64,000 nucleotides of DNA from Oegoconia quadripuncta (taxonomy: Eukaryota; Arthropoda; Insecta; Lepidoptera; Autostichidae). The notes under the pieces are model-generated. The model was not told the origin of the DNA, ran no database searches, and worked only from the letters and a program-made list of their open reading frames with translations. The DNA is taken from positions 24,043,578 through 24,107,577 of the forward strand of contig OX438744.1 of the NCBI GenBank assembly GCA_949316235.1. Reading direction: 5' to 3'. Positions 42,490 through 52,305 of the stretch are shown here, piece after piece (position 1 is the stretch's first letter; each line of letters begins with the position of its first letter). Position numbers and translations under genes: made by a program.

Positions 42490-42629
42490 GGTGTCGATTC
42501 GGATGTACACCGACTAAACTAAAACTAGTTTTAAAGTAGTACTGTCTCTTTCTCCCTGGAATAGTACGATGCGACGGCACCACGCCAAAACTGGTTTTAG
42601 TTTCGTTGGTGTACATCCGAATCGACACC
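42490..42629. mobile_element. Foldback MITE family B, copy 3, nested
   Basis: GGTGTCGATTCGGATGTACA at the left and TGTACATCCGAATCGACACC at the right, with ATTG outside both ends. It is inserted in the unique centre of the long-TIR element, so it is younger than that copy. Confidence 0.88.
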
Positions 42630-42759
42630 ATTGTTGTTTGTAATACAACACTACAGAACTAAATAGTCATGAGTTGGCCACGAAAGGTTTTAAATCGATA
42701 CAAGAAATTAAATGGAAAAAAAAGAATGAATTGTTTAGTGCACAATTTACGTCAATTCA

Positions 42760-42966
42760 ATGTGGCTTCATGCAACAAATGCACGTTGTGTCAATCTAAG
42801 TCCTGAAGATTGTGGTTGGTTTTTGGATGGCTACTTGAAGCCAACGTGGTTTGAAGGGGACCCAACGCCCTTACAAGTGGAGGATATAGTCACCGAATCA
42901 AAAGAAGATAACGATGAAGAATTCGATTTTGATATCAGTACTTCTGACGAATCAGAAGCAGAATAA
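42760..42966 (+). CDS. Short acidic ORF in the long-TIR element, possible C-terminal remnant
   Basis: The 68-codon ORF contains LSPEDCGWFLDGYLKPTWF followed by EGDPTP and a strongly acidic Ser/Asp/Glu tail ending ESEAE. The Cys/Trp spacing and acidic end recall C termini of some DNA-transposon-encoded proteins, but I cannot name the family. A TAG lies in frame seven codons upstream of the ATG, so any N-terminal part must be in another frame or lost, possibly by the nested MITE. It is the only coding candidate in the element. Confidence 0.4.
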   Translation: MWLHATNARCVNLSPEDCGWFLDGYLKPTWFEGDPTPLQVEDIVTESKEDNDEEFDFDISTSDESEAE

Positions 42967-42990
42967 GTTTTTTAAAAAATATTTTATTGG

Positions 42991-43639
42991 AAAATTTTTA
43001 TATAATTTTTTAATAGATATTAAAAAATATTTTTGCTATTCATGAATCAAAATATGTAAACAAAAAAATTTTCTAATTTTTATGTAATTATAATTATGTA
43101 TTGTTATTAAATAAATATGTGAGTGAAAAGTATTTGATACCATTTTTAATATTTAATCTGACTTAAATCCAATATTTATTCAATGTAGCTCGCTTGTACG
43201 ACGCATCTAAAATCACAGCAACCGTGCATGTGACAAACTTTTACTGAGGCAACCTTATACTGTTAGAAAGAGAATAAAATAACGTTTAATTTAAAAAAAA
43301 AATCAATTAAATAACTGATGAGGGTATATTAATAACGCTTGCTCGCATGTTTATACATGACAACTCCATAGTTGGGCTGAAGGGAAAGTAGGCAACCTAT
43401 ATTTTTCCAGTTCCTTATGTTATGTTCTTTCAGATAATGGTCGATTTTTATAAATAACAAATCGGGGAAGTTAATTGAAAAACAATTAATTTGGATTTAC
43501 ATTAATTAACCGTTTGGCCCGCGATTTAGCTAGGCAACCCATTTTCAATGTATTAATATATTCATTAACTAACATAATAATTTTGTTATAGTCGAATAAC
43601 AGATGAGGGTATATATTTCTATGGCCGGATCTTATACTA
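42991..43639 (-). repeat. Right arm of the long inverted repeat
   Basis: Reverse complement of 41505-42152. Confidence 0.92.
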
Positions 43640-44392
43640 ATGATGACAATTTTATTTGCACTCGACATATTTTCAAAAATGACAGATATGAGCCATTTAT
43701 TAGTCACAGAAATTAACAAAAAATACAAATAAATTTTTCGTAAGAATAACAAATTAAGACGCATTAATTTATAAGTAGAAAAATAATTTAACTTTGAAGG
43801 AAGAAAGTTTTGTTTGTTTCAATAAAATACTTAACATTAGAGATTTAAAACAAATATTTCAAGTATTTCATTTTAGTTGTCCCTCTAATGTGTTCATAAC
43901 TTAAAAGGAGCACGACAGGTAACTCAAAAAATTTCCCTTCTGAACCACTAAAGGGGCACAACGGAGCACTCGGATTTATCCGTCGTACCCCTGGGGGCAC
44001 AGTCTGGGTGTTTAGCGGAGCAATCGTCGAAACTCCATAGCGTGTTGCTCTCTAACCTGTGAGTATTTTGAGTATTGCTTGTGAGTATTCAAAACCATGT
44101 GTATGGTGTTCATAGAGAGTCCCACAAATTTTCTAGTATACGAGACAAACAAAACGGACATCTACTGTATGTGCCACTGGCATAGGATCGTGGGATTTGA
44201 CGTAATGGAGAAGAAGCAGAATGTTCGCCTATACTCAGCAGTGGGTGGGTGTTAGCTGAGATTGACTTGACTGATTGATTGAAATAAGGTATCAATGTTG
44301 ATGTTAGGTGTGGACACATGCAGGCAGGACAGAGTCTTACGTTTGACTGTCTATTTTTTATACAGGCTTTATAACACTTCAAACTCAAACTT
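43640..44392. other. Mostly unassigned; a GGGTGTTTAGCGGAGCA motif and an RTE tail
   Basis: GGGTGTTTAGCGGAGCA at about 44006 recurs at 41428, and inverted (with one change) near 41346. CCTATACTCAGCAGTGGGTG at 44230 followed by TGACTTGACTGATTGATT looks like an RTE 3' end. Confidence 0.4.
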
Positions 44393-44900
44393 CAAGCACT
44401 TATTTCAACGTAAGATACATGATATCATTTGTTGAATGTCAATTTAAATCTATTGGAAATAGAAATAGGGCTAAGCATATTTCGGTCAGTCAGTATGTCC
44501 AAGCTATCACCGCTTCGGAAAGGGAATCATCTGTGGGAAAAGAAGCGGCGCAAGAAACCCACAGGATCATTTTCTTTTCTTTTATTTATATATATAAAAG
44601 TATACAACTAATACAATTTTATAATTTTTGGGAGCTGAGCGAAGTATACCAAGCGTTTTTGTCATTCAGGTAGTCAGGTAGTAGATATATATATAAATAA
44701 TGTATTAACTTTGCTCAGTCTGAACATAGGGGTGGCTAATTTGTCCTTATATCTCAAATTTAAGTTATGCTTGACACTATTTTTTGGGAATGCAGAAATA
44801 TTTTTTCGTACGTACATAATATTCTCGTAAATAAATTGTGAAGGCACAGTTAAAATATTAATTTCTTTGAACCTGTCCCGAAGAGAGTCATATCAACGCA
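44393..44900 (-). mobile_element. LINE 3'-end repeat (antisense), sister of 10540-10850
   Basis: CAAGCACTTATTTCAACGTA, TTTAAATCTATTGGAAATAG and GAAGTATACCAAGCGTTTTT are collinear with 10555-10830. It extends further into an ORF remnant (TTAAAATATTAATTTCTTTG near 44850, as at 24400). Confidence 0.55.
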
Positions 44901-45037
44901 GATTATATATTGCAATTGCACTGTAAAATTAATTCATCGTATGGGAGCGGTGAGCCAGCGCGACGCGAGTTAAACAGTAACGCCTGACAGAATAACCAAC
45001 GCAATAGATATAAACTTCGCATGTTGGTGTTTGTCTA

Positions 45038-45366
45038 GGGCTCGTATCAAGATTGAGAACAGTCTTGTGCTCGGTCTCAAGTAAACGTGTTGATTAATAA
45101 ATCTTACTTGAGACCTGAAACGCCCGTGCATATTCAAGCAATACTCACTTGAGAGGTGCGCTGAGTTTCACGTATTAATAAACGAAATTCAAGACTATCA
45201 TTCATTCGCCGCTGAGGCGAATACTTGAGAAGTGATCTCAGCTGAGTAGACCTCAAGATTGGTTTATAAATTAGCACGGAGCTTGAGATAGCGTCAAATT
45301 CTTAAGACGCATCTCGGGTGATACAGCCTCAAGACTTGTATTGAGATTGGTTTATTAATACGGACC
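45038..45366. mobile_element. MITE family C, uninterrupted copy
   Basis: From GGGCTCGTAT to TTTATTAATACGGACC, including TCTCAAGTAAACGTGTTGAT and CTCAGCTGAGTAGACCTCAA. It gives the empty-site reference for the SINE insertion at 36500. Confidence 0.75.
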
Positions 45367-45401
45367 TAAAAGTATGACGTATAAGATTTCTTTAACCGCC
45401 T

Positions 45402-45621
45402 TCGTGGCCCAATGTTAACAACATAGGGTTTACGAATCGGAGGTCGCGGATTCGATCCCTGATACCCCATGTTTTGTACTCGGTTTAGTTGGTGGTAGGG
45501 CCATTTAAAATGCCCTACCACCAACCAAACCGAGTACTTAAACATGTACCCCGCTGGGGATCGAACCCGCGACCTCCGAATCGTAAACCCAATGTTGTTT
45601 ACATTAAGCCACAGAGGCGGT
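45402..45621. mobile_element. Two SINE family-1 5' halves fused tail to tail as a 220-bp palindrome
   Basis: The sense half (CCGCCTTCGTGGCCCAATGT ... GGTTGGTGGTAGGGC; actual GTTTAGTTGGTGGTAGGGCC) runs to about 45508. The antisense half (GCCCTACCACCAACCAAACC ... CACAGAGGCGG) runs to 45621. The arms pair over nearly their full length. Confidence 0.85.
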
Positions 45622-45794
45622 TAAAACTATATAGTCACTATTAAATAATGATTATTAAGTAATCTATAGATAAAAATCCAGACGATGCCACACTCAGTAA
45701 TAAATCATTTACACAATAAAGAAAAAATTGGTTAATTCAATCAATGTCATCAATCCACATACACCAAACAAATACAAACATGTGTATGTCAGGA

Positions 45795-46010
45795 ATGCAG
45801 AAATCCGTATGCAACCGATGGTCACCGACATAGCCCAGAGGATTAGCAAGTCGACGTGGCAGTGGGCAGGGTAATAGCTCAAAGAACTGATGACCGGTGG
45901 GGCAAGTGGACATCCCTCACAATGTGGACAGACGAGCTGATAAAGGTCACGGGAAATCGCTGGATGCGGGTCGCTTCCAACGGGGTCACTCTATGTCACA
46001 GTGTTTGACA
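45795..46010 (+). pseudogene. RTE-type LINE ORF C-terminal fragment
   Basis: Frames give a segment around QRISKSTWQWAG, then MWTDELIKVTGNRWMRVA, the region just before the RTE C terminus. It is frameshifted and joined directly to the LINE at 46025. Confidence 0.65.
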
Positions 46011-46024
46011 CTCGTGTCAAAAAA

Positions 46025-46512
46025 AATATAGCATCATTTAGGAAAAATAGTGTTAAACATGATGTCAGTACAAGAAATAGAGATAAACTTGCAGGTCACA
46101 TAAGTCACCTCCGCAAAGTCAGTAATTCATTCAAAGTTATGTATACGCTTTTTCAATCTTCCTCTCGTTAAATTTAAAGATACTATAAAACAGAAACTTA
46201 TTAACAAAGCATATTAATTTATAAAATATCAGACTATTTAGATGATAATCATCCCTGGACATAATCAGATCGTTCGTATGCCAGGCTATTTCACAATTAA
46301 TAATGAAATATAAAAACCTTTTTGTAATATAAAAACCTTTATGTAAAATCAAAGCCTGATTTTAAAAGAGCAACCCTTCGAGTTTCTTGTTTGTTCTTCT
46401 CAGGGGAAAATTGCATTTTGAACAAGCAGTAGCTTAAAAAATGTAAAATTGACTATTTTAAGTGTACTCTGTGTACCTACAAAATAAAGCATTTTTGACT
46501 TTGACTTTGACT
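46025..46512 (+). pseudogene. 5'-truncated LINE with (TTTGAC)n tail, sister of 54110-54640
   Basis: The ORF remnant STRNRDKLAGHISHLRKVSN is followed by a long AT-rich 3' UTR ending ATAAAGCATTTTTGACTTTG and (ACTTTG)n. It is collinear with 54130-54630. Confidence 0.7.
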
Positions 46513-46524
46513 CTGGAGTTCTAT

Positions 46525-46585
46525 GGGGGAAGCCTATGTTCAGCAGTGGACGTCCTGTGGCTGATATGATGATGATTAATGTGTT
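46525..46585 (+). pseudogene. RTE-type LINE, last codons and 3' end
   Basis: GAAGCCTATGTTCAGCAGTG encodes EAYVQQW, the extreme C terminus of RTE ORFs. The stop and (ATG)n-like end TGATATGATGATGATT follow. A similar 3' end is at 57599-57645. Confidence 0.6.
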
Positions 46586-46849
46586 TAAAGCTGAATATTT
46601 TCGAAACAGCTAACCGATGTTTTACAAACTTGGCTAATAACGTTTACATTCCGCAGTTAAATCTAGGGTAAGCACGCACTTTTCAATTTTCGAATCGAAA
46701 AGTCAAATCGAGTAATTTTGTATGAAAACTTAATCAGCGTCAATGTGGCGAATAGCAGAACAAAAATCTACGAGCATGATACACTTGATATTTAGCGTAT
46801 GACGTCATACTATCGAATTGATATTGAAACTGATTGAAAACAGATAAAC

Positions 46850-47125
46850 CCACTGAGTTTCTCGCTAGCTCTTCTCAGTAGTGGTCGCGTTCCGAGCTAG
46901 TGGTAGTTTAAAAAACAAGTGACGTTCATAAGTGTCGATTGTGTCGATTCGGATGTACACCAACTAAACTAAAACCACTTTTAAAGTAGTACTGTCTCTT
47001 TTTTCCTGGAACAGTACGATGCGACGGCACTACTCCAAAACTGGTTTTAGTTTGGTTTAGTTGGTGTACATCCGAATAGACACCATTGTATTGCCTACAT
47101 GAATAAATGATTTTCAATTCGAATA
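46850..47125 (+). mobile_element. LINE 3' tail (family of 23893-24490) split by a family-B MITE
   Basis: TTTCTCGCTAGCTCTTCTCA to GACGTTCATAAGTG, then the MITE, then TATTGCCTACATGAATAAAT. The same stretch is contiguous at 23935-24030 (antisense), which gives the empty site. Confidence 0.82.
46941..47084. mobile_element. Foldback MITE family B, copy 4
   Basis: GTGTCGATTCGGATGTACAC at the left and GTACATCCGAATAGACACC at the right. ATTG precedes and follows; the LINE empty site has a single ATTG, so ATTG is a 4-bp target duplication. Confidence 0.88.
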
Positions 47126-47599
47126 GGTATCGAATACTGAGGTACATCCGAACAAAGACTGGACACATACGACGCGGTCAAACACATAATACCCGTTGTT
47201 TTTCGTTTGGGTTAAAAACGAATGGTGAATGCTTTTTACGACAAAATAGCTGGCAAAATCAAATTCTGCACGTGAACTGACTGATAAGTTTAGAGTTTGT
47301 CTACCTTCCGGTTAAAAATGCTCCATCCCATAATAAGTTACCTATTTTGTGCCGTGCACAGGGTTTTAATAAAGACTAAATATCTACTGGAGCATTATGT
47401 TGTCTCAGCAAAAATGAATATTTTTAAAAGTACTTTGTGTTTATTGTTAATGTTGGTATATTTGCTGTAATTACATAGAAAATTATCGAAAACCATTCAT
47501 GATTTCATGAGAAAACTTAATTTGTCTTATTTAAAACTTAATATTGTAGGGAAAAGTAATAATAACTTTGTATAGACTGATATACAGACAAACTGATAC
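47126..47599. other. No feature recognised
   Basis: AT-rich intergenic DNA. Confidence 0.4.
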
Positions 47600-47785
47600 G
47601 GGATCGATCCCCAGCGGGGTACATGTTTAAGTACTCGGTGTGGTTGGTGGTACACCATCTTATTAAATCTGCCGCCAAACAGCAATGTTAATAGCATGGT
47701 TGTGTTCCGGTTGTCGGAGATAAGATAGCCAGTCCCCCAAATAAATGGGGTTTCCGGGTCAGTACGTTACCACCTTCGGCATTTT
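47600..47785 (+). mobile_element. SINE family 1, partial
   Basis: It starts at the B box (GGATCGATCCCCAGCGGGGT) and runs through AATGTTAATAGCATGGTTGT to CAGTACGTTACCACCTTCGG. Both ends are lost. Confidence 0.7.
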
Positions 47786-47898
47786 TGTTTATGAGATATA
47801 TCTAGATACAATTAAACAATTATTTACGAGTGGCCGCACCGTTGCTTTTCAATTCACAGGGTTATAGGTATATTTTACCACCTAAAATAGGTATCCTT

Positions 47899-48168
47899 CC
47901 GTTTGGCAAAAGATTTTTCGTCAAATTTTACTTCCCAAAAAACTTATGGCAATTGATTTGTATAATAACAATATATTTGGGAAGAGCATGTTTGACTACA
48001 TAATACTTGGTAAAATGAAACATTGCCATGTAATTATTTGTTAAACAATAAATTGCCGAAAATAGTATTGCTAACGTAAAATTGCGAAAAGTTGTTTTGC
48101 CAAATGAAAATTTGGGAAACATACTTTGGCATGTGATACTTTGGGAAACGTTTTTTGCCCAAAAATTA
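47899..48168. repeat. Degenerate array of about 18 units, 14-15 nt each (TTTGGCAAA/ATTTGGGAAA/ATTGCGAAA)
   Basis: Between 48052 and 48168 the period is strict: related units start at 48052, 48081, 48110 and 48139 (29 nt apart), with half-units at 48067, 48096 and 48125. Further left the same motifs (GTTTGGCAAAAGAT, ATTTGGGAAGAGC, ACTTGGTAAAATG) continue with small slips. No ORF. I do not recognise the family. Confidence 0.75.
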
Positions 48169-48879
48169 GTAATCCCCTAAAATATCATACTCGCCCTTTT
48201 ATATCATTGACATTCAAAGTGACAAAATGATAAACTATGGTTATAATATATCATCTATTTGGTGATTCAATATGCCGTCCCACACTTCCTGCGCGGCGCA
48301 CGCGTCTGTCTCTCTCTACATCCGGAGAGGCACGAGAACCATGTACGGATATTGGACTCTTTGGCAAACCAAGTACATACATATTTAGTATTACGTTAGT
48401 AACTTATTAGTAATCTGTGGTATTACTTTATACCCGACTGTCCTAAAGAGTGTAATGTTTTCACGGTGTATGTATGTAGTATGTAGATTTCTATGTTATC
48501 TCCTCTAGCCTGTGATGATTCTCAATAATTTTATGATATTTTTTATACTTTTATTTGATCTAGCGCTATTAATTATGATTTTGTGTTAGCAACACAGCGA
48601 CTTGTGCGTGATTTGGTCGAGAGAATTCCGCCAATCACGCACGATTACGATTGGCCAATCCAACATACACACAACTCCCAATTAGGAGTGCAAACTTACT
48701 TGCAAAACTATGTGCAATCTTTACTACATTATACATCAATCAAACTATGGGACTCGGGGAGGCTCAAACTGAATTATTTTATACCAAATTCCTTACTTAT
48801 TGGACAGTTCACCAATATATTAGTTCCATCTATAATAACATTCGGTTCGGAATTTAACGAGGATTTCTGAATAATTTGG
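48169..48879. other. Unassigned; possible remnant of a LINE
   Basis: A plus-strand frame at 48583-48870 stays open for 95 codons without a recognisable domain. 48430-48500 resembles the CCGACTTC-type repeat at 34780. Confidence 0.3.
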
Positions 48880-49000
48880 AACAATATAATAATTCGCTAC
48901 TTTTGCTGCATGCCTCTTTTGCAAGACGGTCCGCCTCTTCGTTCCCACGAGTAGGGATATATATATTTTTTAAACGGTTCACAAAACTGGACACAATTCA
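48880..49000 (-). pseudogene. RNase H-domain fragment of an I/R1-type LINE
   Basis: The minus-strand frame reads IPTRGNEEADRLAKEACSKS, the C-terminal catalytic motif (GNEEAD) of the RNase H domain carried by I/R1/Jockey-group elements. Only this short piece survives; upstream frames are broken. Confidence 0.7.
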
Positions 49001-49205
49001 AAATATTTTCAGTCTTACCCAACATTACGACATAATTAACTGAATGTATCCTACTGGATGTGAACACAGCATGCACACAGGTAAACTGTTTCAATACTTA
49101 AGAATAAAATAGACTATTAACTAACTAAATCACAAAGACAATACAAAAAGACCTACTTATAATTGTTGTACAAAAAGAGAGGATGATTATTCCTTAATAC
49201 ATATA

Positions 49206-49725
49206 CAACTATGGGTTGGGGCACCTCAGTACCAGCTTCTTCCTTTTGACCGCGTTCAACGTCGCGCAGTCCGAATTGTCGGCCAAGAGAGTCTCACTGA
49301 CCGACTGGATCCCCTGGCGTTGCGAAGAGATGTCGCGTCCCTCTGCTTTTTCTATAGCATATTTCATGGGGAGTGTTCTGAAGAACTGTTCGAGCTAATA
49401 CCCGCTGCTCAATTTAACCGATACACTTCTCGCCGAAAATTAAATTTCCATCCACATCACCTGGATGAGTGGAAGTCTACCACTGTACGTTTCTCAAGAA
49501 ACTTCTTGCCACGTACAACCACCCTGTGGAACGGACTTCCGGCAGCGGTAATCCCGAACGAGTACGACATTGGAACCTTCAAGAAACGAGCCTACACCTT
49601 CCTCAAAGGCCGGCAACGCATCTGTGACCCTTTTGGTGTTGCGGGTGTCCATGGGCGGCGGTGATTGCTTTCCATCAGGTGACCCGCATGCTCGTTTGCC
49701 GCCCTCTCATATATAAAAAAAAAAC
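49206..49725 (+). pseudogene. 5'-truncated LINE, ORF2 C terminus
   Basis: The open frame runs from about 49212 to the TGA at 49662-49664. It is continuous with the family's C terminus ([40 protein letters not shown], ending GVHGRR). This ending is very common in lepidopteran LINEs. A 3' UTR of about 60 bp ends in A9 at 49718-49726. There is no internal stop in the surviving part, so the copy is fairly young; RT and endonuclease are missing. Confidence 0.8.
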
Positions 49726-49726
49726 A

Positions 49727-51237
49727 ACTATAGATAACTTTCTTAGTGGAGGCGATTGTTCCTGAAAATATATCATGGGTCCGGCCCCAAGAACTGAACG
49801 CTGACAGCAAACAGATTTTCTCGGCGTAATTTCATATTTTTTTTTTACGTTCTGAGCATAGAGGTTAAATTATCTAACTGGAAAACGTTACGAAATACGA
49901 ATTCGTTCATATTTTTCGAACACCAAACGGTCAGCGAGGTGCGCGCGCAGATGGCAAATACGCGCGCAGCCGACCGCGACCGCGCGCGTCAAACGTGACA
50001 ACCGACCGAATTGAAAATGACCCACTTTTCTCCTCTCCTAAATTACTTTTATGTTATTACAAATTGAACGTATTGTAGAGAATAACTAAAACGTTTTCCA
50101 ACTACATTTCGTGAGTATTACTATAATTTGTGATCACGGGTTTTCCTCTAGTTTTGGTTTCATATAAAAGATGAAGAGCGGCTACGTGTCATTGATACCA
50201 TGGACCATCATTGTAAATGGGTGTCTATACATGTGTCGGAATATAGGTATGTAAAGTGCGAATTTCCGACATCAGAACATTTTTTCCGTGTTATTTTACA
50301 TAGAACTATAGCCTTGGTTATATATTGAGCTATGGATAGATACTGATGATTGATTATGATATATAATTATAAATAACTATAAATATAAAAATTGAAACCA
50401 CCGAGGAAATCATAAGATTTCAATCATCGCGATAAACCAATCGAACTCTTAACCGAATTCCATTAAGGTTAAGAACATATCCCCGTATTTCATCTTAAAT
50501 TAAAAAAAATAGAAGTCTATGATATCGTTAGAATACACCAAAAAAACTGTGTTGAATTAAAAAAAAACCGCATTCATATCGGTCCACGCATTACTGACAT
50601 ATCCGGACAACGACTGGACACACACATAACAGCCATCGTTTTTGTCGGGAGTTAATGATACCAATAATTATATGAGTAGGTATTACTAAAACAATGTTAA
50701 AATAGAATTCACTTTTGCCTTGGTCACCACCCTCAAAATATATTTAATTGGCTATAAGGTAAAATACCTACCTGGTGGTCAGCCGCGCTCCAGTACTCAG
50801 CCTTTACAGACATTATTTCCATATAACTAGTGATGAAATTAGTTTACACTTTTAAAATAACGTTTAATCAAATTCTACTTCAGACCGATGTCAAATAAGA
50901 GAAATTGTAATTATATTAAATTTGTTTTCATTAAGAATAACAGGATGCAGGTGTTAGTGTCAAAGATTTCTTAAACGTGACAGGAGCGTGTTACTTGACG
51001 AGATCGAACTTTGCGTGCCAATTTTTCTTTTCTTTTTTGTTCTTATCCCTTTTCATTGTAAAATTTCGCAGTTACATACTTATTTGTAATACCTACTTAT
51101 GCTGGCCTAATAATGTTGTGTGCTACTCTCCATGTTTATATATTGGCGGAGATTTTTTATAAGCATTCTTTTTACTGATATCGTTTATTTTCTGTAAATC
51201 TTCCTCTCTCTCTACAATATAAGAGCTATGCTCTTGT
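49727..51237. other. No gene recognised; one CpG-rich patch
   Basis: 49920-50010 is rich in CGCGCGC (GAGGTGCGCGCGCAGATGG, ACCGCGCGCGTCAAACG) within AT-rich DNA. It could be a promoter of an unseen gene or part of a repeat. A similar patch is at 53915-53995. The rest is unassigned. Confidence 0.35.
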
Positions 51238-51720
51238 CAAATACAAATACAAATAGTTTATTTGCCAGAACACAGTAAAAGAGATGTTAAGTATAGTTCG
51301 TCCACAATGAGTTCAACCTGCATGCAGGTGTGCAAATGGTTTCAGGTTCCGTTTAATTACTAATGTATCAGATACTTTTCAACAATTCGTATTATCATCA
51401 CTTAATATCATCTAATTATTTTTTAAATTCTAAATATTCCTTAACACTATAGTAGAAACAATTTGACGTAACCCATTTTATTAATTTCGTTCTAAATAAA
51501 TTTATGCTATTCTCTAATTTAAGTTCGTCAGGTAATTTATTATAAATGCAAATACACGTATTATAAACATTCTTACTATAAATGTATGTGCGGCAAGGAG
51601 GTTGATATAATAAGTTTCTGTATTGACTTCTGGTGTGCCTTTCATTACATTCGATTCGCTTTTTAAAATAGCTTGGATTGGCTTTGATAGTGAGACGTCG
51701 TAGTGTCGGTGGAGTCTTCC
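51238..51720 (-). pseudogene. LINE 3' end with ORF2 C-terminal remnant (antisense)
   Basis: It begins with ACAAATACAAATAGTTTATT (sense (TTTGTA)n-like tail). Towards 51500-51660 minus-strand peptide remnants (FIIRVFAFIINYLT) match the style of the other CR1-like C termini. Confidence 0.5.
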
Positions 51721-51784
51721 TAAAAGTAAATAATTAAATATATAAAATTTATTTCGTGTAATTCCTGTTTACTGGTGACTCTAC

Positions 51785-52135
51785 TCCTGGTTACAAAAAA
51801 CTTTCCACTAGGAACCATAGCCGAATTAAACCGAAAATTGTTGGACTTCCATACTAAAAGTGGTTTCAGAATGGTATGGGTAATCGAAAATTTTTGATCT
51901 AATTCAGCTATGGTTCCTTATGGAAAGTTGATCGTAATCCTCAGCCCGACCGTCTAACTCTATTGCTTTGGGTATTGTCATCGTTTATGACGTCAATGCA
52001 CTGTTCGTCCTTGTTATATACGGGTAATCGAGTTCGTTTGATCGAAATCGACTACGGTCCTTGGGGATAGTTGTTCGTAATCAAGAGTGTCGTCACCAGT
52101 TAATGGGATGTACACGAATTCCAATTCACTCTGTA
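51785..52135. repeat. Foldback repeat related to 2225-3050
   Basis: ACTTTCCACTAGGAACCATA and AATTCAGCTATGGTTCCTTA are inverted internal arms. CTCTATTGCTTTGGGTATTG then GTCATCGTTTATGACGTCAA is shared with 2850-2890, and inverted with 2240-2290. Confidence 0.55.
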
Positions 52136-52146
52136 TTTGACCACCA

Positions 52147-52290
52147 CCGTCGGTTTTTCCCGACACTTACAACCTTGGGATCTTCAAGTCTAGAGTGAAT
52201 AGGCATTTACTGGGTGCGCGTGATACATCTTCGGCTACATCGTCACTTTCCATCAGGTGAGATTGTAGTCAAAGGCGAAACCAGTTTTTA
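52147..52290 (+). pseudogene. LINE ORF2 extreme C terminus
   Basis: The frame encodes YNLGIFKSRVNRHLLGARD, a recurrent LINE ending. The 3' end contains CCATCAGGTGAGATTGTAG and an A run (52291-52305). Antisense relatives are at 35085 and 20838. Confidence 0.65.
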
Positions 52291-52305
52291 ATAAAAAAAA
52301 AAAAA

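Larger units (their letters stand above)
41505..43639. mobile_element. DNA transposon with 648-bp, nearly identical terminal inverted repeats
   Basis: TAGTATAAGATCCGGCC at 41505 and GGCCGGATCTTATACTA ending at 43639 mark the ends. The arms 41505-42152 and 42991-43639 align along their whole length with about three substitutions and small homopolymer changes. ATG lies directly outside both ends (3-bp duplication, or TA inside the ends). The 838-bp centre holds one short acidic ORF and a nested MITE. No transposase domain was recognised, so it is probably non-autonomous. Very long, near-identical arms imply recent movement or gene conversion. Confidence 0.85.

Noticed and set aside
41407..43764. 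Two ORFs with identical C-terminal halves at 41407-41658 and 43486-43764
   Set aside because: Both lie in the two arms of the 648-bp inverted repeat and extend into different flanks; duplicated by the repeat, not by coding selection.
48583..48870. 95-codon plus-strand ORF next to the RNase H fragment
   Set aside because: No domain or codon signal; it starts on a non-ATG codon and an overlapping frame is equally open. Kept only as unassigned.
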